Shown: positions 47,387-57,400 of the stretch, in pieces
Position numbering within the stretch: position 1 is the stretch's first letter
Layout: every line of letters begins with the position of its first letter
DNA from: an uncultured Eubacteriales bacterium
GTDB taxonomy: Bacteria; Bacillota; Clostridia; Christensenellales; Aristaeellaceae
Direction: 5' to 3'
Length of the DNA: 64,000 nt
Assembly: GCA_902760595.1 (NCBI GenBank)
Contig: CACWHI010000001.1
Span: 188,963 to 252,962 of the forward strand
Translations under genes and position numbers: made by a program
The notes under the pieces: generated by a model
Seen by the model: only the letters and a program-made list of their open reading frames with translations
What the model was told of the DNA's origin: nothing
Database searches by the model: none

Positions 47387-47733
47387 GGGGGTGCACTGGT
47401 TTCGACGGGGATTGTCGGGGATCGGGTAAGCGAGCTGCGGACCCTGGCCGCATAAAAACGGGGAATTAAAATCAACTGACAACAATCAGTACGTTCTCGC
47501 GGCGGCTTAACGCTGCGCGTCGGCCTCAAGCGCCTACTGCTTGAGTCACCGGCGTCGTGAAGTAGGGTACGGATACGCCTAAGCTTTGCGGCGTATCGGC
47601 ACTATGAAGCTACTGAAATCATCAGCCGGTGCGTAGGCGGATGACGGAGGGAATGCCAAATCTCGCACTGCGCTCGGAGAAAACCTGATTAACGAGTCTT
47701 CGGACAGGAGTTCGATTCTCCTCACCTCCACCA
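47387..47733 (+). ncRNA. ssrA: Transfer-messenger RNA (tmRNA)
   Basis: The 347-nt gene starts GGGGGTGCACTGGTTTCGACGG and ends TTCGATTCTCCTCACCTCCACCA, which form the tRNA-like acceptor stem and T arm; the CCA is encoded. The tag reading frame (47472-47510) encodes Ser-Thr-Asp-Asn-Asn-Gln-Tyr-Val-Leu-Ala-Ala-Ala then TAA. The exact resume codon is not certain, but the DNNQYVLAAA end is clear. Three terminal alanines are one more than the usual LAA. It lies just after smpB and is followed by a terminator. Confidence 0.96.
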
Positions 47734-47740
47734 TTTTTTC

Positions 47741-47780
47741 TGGACGAACAACCACAGAGCTGTTCGTCCAAACTCTTTTT
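47741..47780 (+). terminator. Terminator of smpB-ssrA
   Basis: 10-bp perfect stem TGGACGAACA/TGTTCGTCCA with a 10-base loop and TTTTT tail, eight bases after the tmRNA CCA. Confidence 0.88.
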
Positions 47781-47834
47781 AATAATTGTGCTTGAAGCTG
47801 TTGCTCACCGAATCAGGAAGCGAGGAAAAAGAAA

Positions 47835-48323
47835 ATGGAAAGCCAGGAAAAGGTGAAGCTGTTCCGTGAAAAAAACCTTGAAGCTATGGACTCTCCTGAG
47901 TCGCTGAATGATTACCTGCGGGTCACATCGCCGGGAGTATGGCTTGTACTGGCCGCGGTGGTGGTTGTTCTGATCGGAGCGATTATCTGGGCGATCTTCG
48001 GACGGATCAACACAACGGCTGAACTGGCATTGTCCTCATCGGGCGATAAAAAAGTGTGCTATGTCCCCTATAACAATCTGCAGACCATATTGAAAAATGG
48101 CGTCATTACGGTGGATGGAAAAGAATACCGGATGACCGTTTCCAACGACTATCAGGTGACGATCGTTACGGAAGAGACCAATCCATACGTACGCGTTCTG
48201 GGAAAACTGGAGGTCGGGGACGTCATCGTGGAGATCCCGGTCGAGGGGAGCCTGCCGGAAGGCTATGCTCAGGGAACGGTGATCACGGAGAGTTTGCAGC
48301 CGATCTCGCTGCTGCTGCAGTAA
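47835..48323 (+). CDS. NHLM-type secretion accessory protein, short HlyD-like form
   Basis: 162 residues. 'LFREKNLEAMDSPESLNDYLRVTSPGVWLVLAAVVVVLIGAIIWAIFG' at the N-terminus (one membrane helix, about 32-55) matches the start of NHLP/NHLM bacteriocin-system HlyD-like adaptors ('FR...L...SPE.L....V TSP..WL'). Relatives go on for several hundred residues with a coiled-coil hairpin; this one ends after a single small beta domain. The ribosome-binding site is a purine-rich stretch. 12 bp before the first ABC exporter, so likely part of it. Confidence 0.7.
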   Translation: MESQEKVKLFREKNLEAMDSPESLNDYLRVTSPGVWLVLAAVVVVLIGAIIWAIFGRINTTAELALSSSGDKKVCYVPYNNLQTILKNGVITVDGKEYRMTVSNDYQVTIVTEETNPYVRVLGKLEVGDVIVEIPVEGSLPEGYAQGTVITESLQPISLLLQ

Positions 48324-48335
48324 GGGGGCTGAGTT

Positions 48336-50516
48336 ATGCTGTTCGGAAAGCCCAAGGTCCCCAAGCCCGTGGAAAAAGGCGTTGTCCACGTGCCGGTCGT
48401 TATGCAGATGGAGGCGCTGGAATGCGGCGCCGCGTCGCTGACGATGATCATGCACTATTATCAGAAGTGGATCCCGCTCGAGCAGGCAAGGGTCGACTGC
48501 GATGTTTCTACAGACGGCTCCAGCGCGAAAAACATCATGACCGCGGCGCGCAGCTATGGCATGAAGTCGAACGCGTGGCGCGTAGAGCCGGAGGATCTGC
48601 TGAAGGAAGGCCCATTTCCCTGTATCGTTCACTGGGGCTTCAATCATTTTGTCGTATTGTGCGGTTTCAAGGGAAAGCGCGCGGTATTGAACGACCCGGC
48701 ACGCGGGCGCGTGACGGTGGAATGGGAAGAGTTCGACCGCGAGTTTACCGGTGTCTGCCTCACCTTTGAACCGGGCGAGGACTTCCAGCCGTCCGGTGAA
48801 CCGAAGTCTGTTTTTTCCTACGCGAAGGACCGGCTGAAGGGAACCGGGCCGGCTGTGGCCTTTGTCGTGCTGACGACGACGATCTCATCACTGATCGGGA
48901 TCATCAATCCTGTATTTACGAGGACCTTTCTGGACAGGCTGCTGACAGGACGGAATCCGGAATGGCTGCCGGCATTTATGGCGGCGTTTTCGGCCGTGAT
49001 CCTGATGATGATCGTGGTCAGCTGGATTTCAGCGGTCTATTCTCTTCGCATCCAGGGGAAAATGGCCTCCTACGGGAGCTCCTCCTATCTCTGGAAGGTT
49101 CTCAGACTGCCGATGCAGTTCTTTACGCAGCGCCTGTCCGCGGATATCGCGGACCGGCAGGCGACCAACGCCGCCATTGCGGGAACCATGGTCAACACTT
49201 TCGCCCCGCTGGCCCTGCAGGCACTGATGATGGTGTTCTATCTGGTCGTGATGGTCCGCTACAGTTGGATCCTTTCCCTGATTGGTGTCGGCGCCATTTT
49301 TCTGAATATCGGTCTGTCCGCGCTCATCTCAGCTGAGCGAGTCAATATCACCCGCGTTCAGCAGCGTGACGCGGCAAAGCTCTCGGCGTCCACGATGTCG
49401 GGTGTCCGGATGATCGAAACGATCAAGTCAAGCGGAGCCGAGAACGGTTTTTTCAGGCAGTGGGCCGGTTATCAGGCGAGCGTGAATACCCAGGCCGTCA
49501 AGTTTACCAAGCTGAACCTGTTCATCGGCACCCTGCCTTCCCTTGTCACGGGCATAGCGAACCTTGCCGTGCTCGGGATCGGTGTGATGCTGGTGATCCG
49601 GGGCGAATTCACCAAGGGTATGGTCATGGCCTTTCAGGGCTACCTGAGCGCGTTTATGCAGCCGGCTACCTCGTTGATCAACGCAGGGCAGTCGCTGCAG
49701 GAAATGATCACGCAGATCGAGCGCGTGGATGACGTGATGTCCTACAAGGAAGACGCCTGCTTTGACCCGAAGCCCAAGGTCAAGGAATATGAAAAGCTTT
49801 CAGGCGCCATTGAGCTGAAAAATGTCACATTCGGTTACTCGCGGCTCGGAAAACCGCTGATCACAGATTTCTCCATGACGATCAAGCCGGGACAGAAGGT
49901 AGCTTTTGTCGGCAGGACCGGGTGCGGTAAATCGACGCTGGCAAAGCTGATTTCCGGACTCAACCATCCCTGGAACGGCTCGATCACCTTCGACGGCATT
50001 CCGCTGGAACAGATCGACCGGGATGTGTTTACCGGTTCCGTCAGTGTGATCGATCAGGACATCACGCTGTTTGAGGATACCATCAACGCGAATATCAAGA
50101 TGTGGGACGATTCCATTGAGGATTTTGAGGTGATCCTCGCGGCGCGGGACGCGGATATCTATGACGATATCGTCACGAGGGACGGCGGATTCTCTCATAA
50201 GCTCCTGGAAGGCGGCAGGGACCTGTCGGGAGGCCAGAGGCAGCGTCTCGAGATCGCCCGCGCGCTGGCTCAGGATCCGACCATCTGCATTATGGATGAG
50301 GCGACGTCGGCGCTGGACGCGCAGACGGAGCACGAAGTCATCCGTTCCATCAGCGAACGCGGCATCACGTGTATAGTGATCGCTCACAGACTTTCCACGA
50401 TCCGTGACTGTGATCAGATCATTGTGCTTGACAAGGGTAAGGTGATCGAGCGCGGGACGCATGATGAACTGTACGCGCTGAACGGCGTCTACACCAGTCT
50501 GGTGTGCAGTGAGTAA
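48336..50516 (+). CDS. NHLM-type C39 peptidase-containing ABC exporter
   Basis: Membrane exporter that cleaves a leader peptide and exports the cargo. 726 residues: N-terminal C39 peptidase with catalytic Cys30 ('MEALECGAASLTMIMHYY'), His104 ('WGFNHFVVL') and Asp120 ('NDPARG'); six-helix ABC membrane domain (about 165-465); ATPase with Walker A 'GRTGCGKST', signature 'LSGGQRQRL' and Walker B 'CIMDEATSALD'. All three catalytic residues and ATPase motifs are intact, so it should be active. No leader peptide gene is recognisable nearby. Immediately precedes a second exporter. Confidence 0.92.
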   Translation: MLFGKPKVPKPVEKGVVHVPVVMQMEALECGAASLTMIMHYYQKWIPLEQARVDCDVSTDGSSAKNIMTAARSYGMKSNAWRVEPEDLLKEGPFPCIVHWGFNHFVVLCGFKGKRAVLNDPARGRVTVEWEEFDREFTGVCLTFEPGEDFQPSGEPKSVFSYAKDRLKGTGPAVAFVVLTTTISSLIGIINPVFTRTFLDRLLTGRNPEWLPAFMAAFSAVILMMIVVSWISAVYSLRIQGKMASYGSSSYLWKVLRLPMQFFTQRLSADIADRQATNAAIAGTMVNTFAPLALQALMMVFYLVVMVRYSWILSLIGVGAIFLNIGLSALISAERVNITRVQQRDAAKLSASTMSGVRMIETIKSSGAENGFFRQWAGYQASVNTQAVKFTKLNLFIGTLPSLVTGIANLAVLGIGVMLVIRGEFTKGMVMAFQGYLSAFMQPATSLINAGQSLQEMITQIERVDDVMSYKEDACFDPKPKVKEYEKLSGAIELKNVTFGYSRLGKPLITDFSMTIKPGQKVAFVGRTGCGKSTLAKLISGLNHPWNGSITFDGIPLEQIDRDVFTGSVSVIDQDITLFEDTINANIKMWDDSIEDFEVILAARDADIYDDIVTRDGGFSHKLLEGGRDLSGGQRQRLEIARALAQDPTICIMDEATSALDAQTEHEVIRSISERGITCIVIAHRLSTIRDCDQIIVLDKGKVIERGTHDELYALNGVYTSLVCSE

Positions 50517-50530
50517 AGGGGGAGCGACGC

Positions 50531-52714
50531 ATGGGCTGGTTTGATGAGCAGATCGAATATCGGAAAAAGCGTGAGCGTGAGCTCCTCAGCGATTCATTCG
50601 AAAGCATTGCGCGATCCGTCACCGGACGGAAAATCGTCAGTTCCCTCAGGGAAGAAGCGGACGTCAGCGACGCCGTGTCCAGTCTGCTGAAGCATTTTAA
50701 TATCCCGGAGAAGGAAGTTCCGCTCAAGATCAAGGGGCTGGAAGACAGGCTGGATTTTCTTCTTTCATCGACCGGCGTCCTGTACCGTGAAATCATCCTG
50801 ACCAAGGGCTGGCACAGGGACGCGATGGGGGCGATGATCACGACGCTCCGGGACGAAGGAACGGTCGTCGCGGTTTTGCCCTCAGGCCTTGGCGGATACG
50901 AATACGTGGACCCGAAAACCGGGGAAAAGATTCGGGTGACCATGGCGGAGGAAAAAAAGCTGGGGGAGGAAGCGCTGTGCTTTTATCGCCCGCTGCCGAT
51001 GAGGGAACTGAAGCCGCAGGACCTGTTCAAGTATATGCTCGATTGCCTGACAATCAGGGACCTTGTGGGCTTTGGACTGGCGGCGCTCGCCGTGACGCTG
51101 GTCGGCATGCTGATCCCCAAGCTGAATCAGCTTTTGCTCGGCACGGTGGTGCAATATGGCAACTACCAGCTCCTGTACGCGATCATGGCTTTCCTGTTTT
51201 TCGCCACGATCGGCACCATGATGTTTTCGGTTATACGGGCGCTGCTGCTGAACCGCATTCGCTACAAGCTGAGCGTCAATGTGAACGCGGCCTCCATGAT
51301 GCGTATCCTCTCGCTTCCGGCGGATTTCTTCAAAAAGTATTCCGCGGGTGAACTGAACCAGTACATCGGCTATATGGAGTCCCTGTGCGGAACGATCGTT
51401 GATTCTGTTCTTTCAACGGTGGTGACCGGAGTTTTCTCGCTGGTATATCTGACACAGATTTTTGCCTTTGCGCCGAGCCTGGTGTGGCCGAGCCTGATCG
51501 TGACGCTTGTGACGCTCGGTGTCAGTATGTTTTCCGCCCTGGTGCAGACCAGGATCAACCAGGAAAAAATGGTCCTCAACGCCAAAGAACGCGGCTTCGT
51601 GTTCTCGCTTATTACGGGGGTGCAAAAGATCCGGCTTTCCGGCGCTGAAAAAAGAGCTTTTGTGAAATGGGCGGACATGTACTCCAAGGGCGCTGAACTG
51701 ACGTATAATCCCCCAGGGATCATCAGGCTGAACGGCGTCATCACGACCGCTGTCAGCATGATCGGCACAGCCCTGATGTATTATATATCTGTGCGGGACG
51801 GCGTCAGGGTCGAGGACTATTACGCCTTCAACGCTGCTTACGCCTATATTTCGGAGGCTTTTTCGGCGCTGGCTTCAGTAGCGCTGGCCGCGGCGGCCAT
51901 CCGGCCCAGTATCCAGCTGATCAAGCCCCTGCTGGAGGCGAAGCCGGAGCTTTCGGAGGGACTCGAAACTGTCGACAGGCTTTCGGGAAGCATTGAACTG
52001 TCGCACGTGACCTTTGGATATGACACAGAGAGCAAGCCGGTTATCGACGATCTCAGCATCCAGATCCCGGCCAGGCAGTATGTGGCGATCGTTGGCAGGA
52101 GCGGATGCGGAAAATCGACACTGATGCGGCTGCTGTTGGGCTTTGAAAAGCCGTGGCGCGGAGCGATATACTATGACAGAAAGGATATATCGAGGCTCGA
52201 CATGCACTCCGTGCGCAGGCATATCGGCACAGTCATGCAGGATGGCAAGCTGTTCTCAGGCAGTATATTTGAAAATATCGTCATTACCGCGCCTACCCTC
52301 AGACAGCAGGACGCCTGGGAAGCGGCCGAGATCGCTGGGATCGCTGATGATATCCGCGAGATGCCGATGGGGATGCATACAGTGCTGCAGGAAGGCGGTG
52401 GAAGCATATCCGGTGGGCAGAGGCAGCGGCTGATGATCGCGCGGGCTGTCGCGCCGAAACCGAAGGTGCTGATGTTTGACGAGGCGACCTCCGCGCTTGA
52501 CAATATCACGCAGCAGAAGGTTTCCGAGGCTCTCGACAAAATGAAGTGCACCAGGATCGTGATTGCGCACCGCCTCTCAACGATCAGAAATTGCGACCGG
52601 ATCCTCGTTCTGGATGGAGGAAAGATCGTGGAAGACGGCAAATATGACGAGCTGATACAGAAAAACGGGATATTCGCTGAGCTGGTGGAAAGGCAGAGAC
52701 TCAGCGCAAAATAA
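50531..52714 (+). CDS. NHLM-type ABC exporter without peptidase domain
   Basis: 727 residues. A long N-terminal region (about 1-165) replaces the peptidase. It has alternating strands and charged helices ('REEADVSDAVSSLLKHFNI', 'SSTGVLYREIILTKGWHRDAMGAMI') similar to the second subunit of NHLM export systems. A six-helix membrane domain (about 170-465) follows, then an ATPase with Walker A 'GRSGCGKST', signature 'ISGGQRQRL', Walker B 'VLMFDEATSALD'. 14 bp after the peptidase-bearing exporter; the two probably form a heterodimer. Followed by a terminator. Confidence 0.9.
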   Translation: MGWFDEQIEYRKKRERELLSDSFESIARSVTGRKIVSSLREEADVSDAVSSLLKHFNIPEKEVPLKIKGLEDRLDFLLSSTGVLYREIILTKGWHRDAMGAMITTLRDEGTVVAVLPSGLGGYEYVDPKTGEKIRVTMAEEKKLGEEALCFYRPLPMRELKPQDLFKYMLDCLTIRDLVGFGLAALAVTLVGMLIPKLNQLLLGTVVQYGNYQLLYAIMAFLFFATIGTMMFSVIRALLLNRIRYKLSVNVNAASMMRILSLPADFFKKYSAGELNQYIGYMESLCGTIVDSVLSTVVTGVFSLVYLTQIFAFAPSLVWPSLIVTLVTLGVSMFSALVQTRINQEKMVLNAKERGFVFSLITGVQKIRLSGAEKRAFVKWADMYSKGAELTYNPPGIIRLNGVITTAVSMIGTALMYYISVRDGVRVEDYYAFNAAYAYISEAFSALASVALAAAAIRPSIQLIKPLLEAKPELSEGLETVDRLSGSIELSHVTFGYDTESKPVIDDLSIQIPARQYVAIVGRSGCGKSTLMRLLLGFEKPWRGAIYYDRKDISRLDMHSVRRHIGTVMQDGKLFSGSIFENIVITAPTLRQQDAWEAAEIAGIADDIREMPMGMHTVLQEGGGSISGGQRQRLMIARAVAPKPKVLMFDEATSALDNITQQKVSEALDKMKCTRIVIAHRLSTIRNCDRILVLDGGKIVEDGKYDELIQKNGIFAELVERQRLSAK

Positions 52715-52733
52715 GCATCGTAAAGAAAACATG

Positions 52734-52766
52734 GCGGTCTGTTTCTGGTGAGGCGGACCGCTTTTT
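52734..52766 (+). terminator. Terminator of the NHLM exporter operon
   Basis: Stem GCGGTC/GACCGC (extendable with a wobble pair) followed by TTTTT, 20 bp after the second exporter stop. It separates exporters from the next, promoter-driven block. Confidence 0.75.
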
Positions 52767-52835
52767 CAACCGAATTTTAGCGCAAAACGTTATATGAAAC
52801 GTTCGTATTTTGCTGGGAATTCAACGCAAAAAAGA

Positions 52836-52864
52836 TTGACATATAAGGAAAGAATGAATATAAT
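52836..52864 (+). promoter_or_regulatory. Near-consensus promoter of the Wzz/giant-repeat operon
   Basis: TTGACA (52836-52841), 17 bp, TATAAT (52859-52864): perfect hexamers and spacing. The leader of about 115 nt contains AAAGGAGG (about 52881) with no start codon nearby and a CCCTGTTTTAACAGGG hairpin (52926-52941), possibly regulatory. Confidence 0.88.
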
Positions 52865-52989
52865 GAAACGGATAATAAGAAAGGAGGCCTCGAAAGCGAA
52901 CGGCCATTGATCGCGTAAAAATGTTGCCCTGTTTTAACAGGGGAGAATGCCTACTTGACCATATGCCGCTGAAACGAGGAACTGTTTGG

Positions 52990-54468
52990 ATGCAGAATCG
53001 CAGGACTGCTCAGATTGATCTTGTCAAGCTTTCGCTGTTTATATTAAAAAGAATCTGGATCGTGGCCATATGCGCGGTGATCGGCTTCGGTGCGATGTAC
53101 TGGTACGTCTCCAGATCGAGGGTCGATACCTACACGGCTTCGGGAACGATGTATGTATACAACGGAAATCCCAACCTGGTGAACTACGGATATACGAATA
53201 CCTCCGATCTCTCCTCGGCGGTGCGGTTGATCGACACGTATACCATCGTCATGAAGAGCAACAAGGTGATGGACGTCGTTTCGGAACGTCTGGCCTCTGC
53301 TTATCCGGGAATCACGCCGGGGTATCTCCGCGGAACACTGTCCATGCGCTCCGTTTCGGAAACGGGCGTGGTGGAAGTTGTCTGCCGAACGAACGATGGA
53401 CAGAAATCCGCTGACATCTGCAACATGGTGCTGGACGTAGCACCGGCGGAAATCATCCGTGTAGTCAGCGCCGGAAACATTGAGGTCGTCGATTACGCCA
53501 CGGTACCTTTGAGAGCGGACAGCCGCAACGAGATGCGGCGGGCCATGACCGGCGCGCTGGCCGGCGCCGTGCTGGCGGCCGGCATTCTGGTCTTGCTGTT
53601 CCTGCTGGACCGCAAGATCAAGGATACGGACGACCTGACCAACAACTTCACCCCTCCGGTGCTATCTTCCATCCAGCGCACCAAATCGGGGGACAGCAAT
53701 CCCAGCGAGTTCCTGCTGAAGGACAGCAGCTCCATGACAGTGCTGGAGCATTATGCGAAGCTGAGAATGAACCTGCTGTATACGCTGGTCGGCAAAGAGA
53801 GCCATACAGTCGTGGTTACGAGTGCTATTTCCGGCGAAGGCAAGTCCACGATCACGGCTAACCTGGCGATATCCTGCGCGATGAGCGGCAAGCATGTCCT
53901 GCTGGTCGACGCGGACCTGCGAAGGGCCACGCAGAGGGACATTTTTGAGTATGACAGAAAGCTGCCCGGCTTATCCGAGGTGCTGATCAAAACCTGCAGC
54001 CTCGACGACGCGATCCGGAAGAGCGAACGGGAAATGCTCGATCTGCTCCCGGCCGGTCACCTGCCTCCCAACCCCGCTGAGCTCCTGAGTTCAAAGGACA
54101 TGACAGACGTCCTTCAGGAACTTGAAAAGCGGTATGACCTCGTTTTGATCGATATGCCGCCGATCAACATCGTGTCAGATCCTCTGGTCGTTTCTTCCCA
54201 CGTGGCGGGTTGCCTGTTCGTCGTCAGGCAGGACTATTCGGACCAGCGGGAGGTCCGCAAGGCGCTGAAAGCGGCGGAGCTCACAGACATGAAGGTGCTG
54301 GGCTTCGTATTCTACGGGGAAAAAATCAACCAGGGCAGTTACTACAGCAGAAGATACTACAATAAGTATTACAACAGCTATTATCACAGCAGCGATCATC
54401 GCAAGCACGAAGATGCGCAGGAACATGAACACCATCATGTTAACCATAAGGGGGCGGAAAACAAATGA
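52990..54468 (+). CDS. Wzz-type chain-length regulator fused to BY-kinase
   Basis: Membrane tyrosine kinase controlling exopolysaccharide chain length and assembly. 492 residues from ATG 52990 (GAGGAA nine bases upstream; an earlier ATG at 52921 lacks a site). N-terminal Wzz domain with helices near 18-38 and 185-205, then a cytoplasmic kinase domain with P-loop 'SAISGEGKST' near 278, Walker A' 'HVLLVDADLRR' and Walker B 'LVLIDMPP'. The tail is a tyrosine cluster ('SYYSRRYYNKYYNSYYH', eight Tyr) followed by a His-rich end. Firmicutes usually split these domains; here both are on one chain. Overlaps the giant gene by four bases. Confidence 0.9.
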   Translation: MQNRRTAQIDLVKLSLFILKRIWIVAICAVIGFGAMYWYVSRSRVDTYTASGTMYVYNGNPNLVNYGYTNTSDLSSAVRLIDTYTIVMKSNKVMDVVSERLASAYPGITPGYLRGTLSMRSVSETGVVEVVCRTNDGQKSADICNMVLDVAPAEIIRVVSAGNIEVVDYATVPLRADSRNEMRRAMTGALAGAVLAAGILVLLFLLDRKIKDTDDLTNNFTPPVLSSIQRTKSGDSNPSEFLLKDSSSMTVLEHYAKLRMNLLYTLVGKESHTVVVTSAISGEGKSTITANLAISCAMSGKHVLLVDADLRRATQRDIFEYDRKLPGLSEVLIKTCSLDDAIRKSEREMLDLLPAGHLPPNPAELLSSKDMTDVLQELEKRYDLVLIDMPPINIVSDPLVVSSHVAGCLFVVRQDYSDQREVRKALKAAELTDMKVLGFVFYGEKINQGSYYSRRYYNKYYNSYYHSSDHRKHEDAQEHEHHHVNHKGAENK

Positions 54469-57400
54469 ACACAAGGCTCAAATTGCTCGTCACTGCTCTG
54501 CTTCTCCTGACGCTCAGTATACCGTCTGGAGCGATCGGGGAAGCGGCGCTGTCCTTCCCGGCTCTTGTCGAGACGGACTGTGTCTGGGATGACTCGGGAA
54601 ACCTGATCAGTGAAACGGCGCATGATCTGAGCGGCCGGCCGGCGCTGAACGCGAGGGGGTTCTATCGTGCGGAATACACGTACGATGATCATTCCAACGA
54701 GCTCAGCGTGGCGTACTTCGGACTGAATGGCGAACCTGTCGCCATTGACGACGGATTTGCACGGGCCGAATATACTTATCAAGCCGATTCCAAGGGCGCG
54801 TATCATCTGATCACGGAAGACCGTTACGCGGCTGACGGAAGCAGAGCGGATATCCCTGGCAGCTACAGCTATCGGCGTGACGCCTGGGAAGGCGACCAAA
54901 TCCTCTCCACTGAGTATTTTGACGCGGCCGGCCAGCTGACAAGGCCCACCGGCGGCTTCGCGCGTATTACCTACGAAGTGGCTGAGACTGATCAGCTCAG
55001 GACGATCACCAAACGGTATCTGAATGATGACGGCACCCCGCTCATCGGTACTGAAGGGGGAGCCGCTGTCGTGACTGAGTACAGCGGAGCAAAAACGCCT
55101 GTCAGCGGCCTGCTGCTTTCTACTCAGATTTACGGCCTTCGCGGGGACAAGGTACTCGGGGCGCGGCGCTGGAATCGTGAAGTCAACACCTATGACGAAA
55201 AGGGCAATCTGACCCGCACGGATTATTACGGTATTGACGATGAACGCATCCTTTGCACCGCGGGCTATGCCTCTGTCACGCATACCTATGATGAACTGAA
55301 CAGGGTAGTGGAAACCGCTTACCTGAACATTGATGATTCCCTCATCAAGCGGATGGACGGATACGCGAAAGTAACGACGGAGTATTATGGCGGCAGCACT
55401 CTGAAGCACTGGGAGACCTTCTACGGCGCTGACGGCGAAAAAACCATGATCACCTACGGCTACTCCATGATCGAGTATGAATATGATCAGCCTGAGTTCG
55501 ATTATCGTGAGACCTTCTATAATACAGTAGGCGATTACACGATGTCTCAGGGCGGCTATGCCCGGCGGGAGGTGCTCTGGCGCCGCTCCCTGGTCCGCGA
55601 CAAAGATAATAAGGATCACTGGGTCACCTACCCGGATCAGGTCCATCAGGAAAAATACTTTGGTACGGATCTTAAGCTGATCCAGGTCAAAGCCGGCTAT
55701 TCCGGATTGGTCAATGATTACAATGAAAACGGACAGGTGACCAAAACGACCTACATGGACCACGATTGGAAACCGGCCCGCAACGACGAGCGGCAGTTCG
55801 CCTCTATCGAGTATAAATATGAAGGAACAGATCCCCTTGAGCCCCCTGTTTATGAAGCGTACTTTGATAAGGACGGCAAGCCGGTTCAGAGTCTGGATGG
55901 CTCCTATGTCCGTACGATGACCTATGGCGGACCGAAAAAGAATCTGCTCCTTGCTGAGGAATTCTATGACGCTGCCGGAAATCCCTCAACTTCTGTTGTC
56001 AATGGCGCCCACAGGGTCGAGTATACCTACAGCAAAGGCCTTGAGCAGGCGACGGCCCGCTATTACGCGGTGAACGGTCAGCCCTGCATGAGCAAAAGAG
56101 GCTACGCGATCCTGCTGAGCGAATATAACAACAATTCAAGGCTCCTGTGGAGCGTAACGCTCGATGAGAATGGGGAAGCTGTCAATTCCGCAGGCCAGTA
56201 CGCCGCGCAGAGACATACCTATGATGTGTCTGATCACCACACCGGCGAAAAGTATTTCGGCGCCGACGGTTCCGCGGTAAGCTTCGGCGGCTACGCTTCC
56301 GTTCAATATCAGTATGATGTCAACGGAAACATCACCTCCGTTTCCTATTATAACGCGGACGACGCTCTGGTCAATGTCAACGGCAGCGCGCGCGTCGAGC
56401 GTGAATATGACGATCAGCACCACATGGTGTATGAAGCGTATTTCGGAGCGGACGATAAGCCGGTCATGGTCACCGGAGGATATGCCGCCAGGAAACTCGA
56501 GTATGATGAGAGAAACTGGCTGGTCAGCAGGATCACCTATCTCGGCACGGACGGAAATCCCATTCTGCTCTCCAATGGATACGCTTCCTATGAACAGGAA
56601 TATGACGCATATGGCAACCTGCTGGCAAGGAAGTATTACGATGAAAACGGTCAGCTGACTGTACCGGCCACCATCGGCTACGCGCGTTTCGAGCGCAGGG
56701 TCGACAACGCGGGCAGAATGACCGAAGAGGCGCGATATGACGCTGAAGGCGGCCTGATCGTGAATCGTGATAATTATGCCGTTGTTACACAGGAGTATGA
56801 TTCCAATGGAGTTCTGTCCGCTGTTACGTATCTTGGCGCCGACAGGCAGCCTGTCGATACTGAGTTCGGCTATGCGAAGCGTGAACTGACCTACGACTAT
56901 CAGGGCAATCTGACCAGCGAAGCCTTCTTCAACGCGCAGATGCTCCCGACTGCTGTAGAGGCAGGATATCACAAAGCGGTATATACCTGGGACAATGAGG
57001 GACATCAGCTGACAGAAGCTTATTATGGAGCCGACGGTCAGCCTGCGGAGTGCCAGAATGGATACGCGGGCCTGCTCCGCGAGTATGACCTGCGCGGTAA
57101 CCTGACCCGGGAAGTGTATCTCGGTAAAAACGGCAAACCGACAGATGTCAAGGCGGGTGCGGCTGAGGTCATCCGTGAGTACGACACCGAGAATCGCTTA
57201 TTGAGCGAGCGCTATTATGATGAGACCGGCACGCCTTACATGCTGCACGGCGACTATGCGGCGCTTGTCAATACCTACGATGAAAATGGCAATGTCCTGA
57301 CCGAAGCTTACTATGATCTGAACGGTGAACTTACTGTTTCCTCAAAGGGGTATGCGAAGAAAACCTGCACCTATGACAATATGGGCCACCTGTTGACCGA

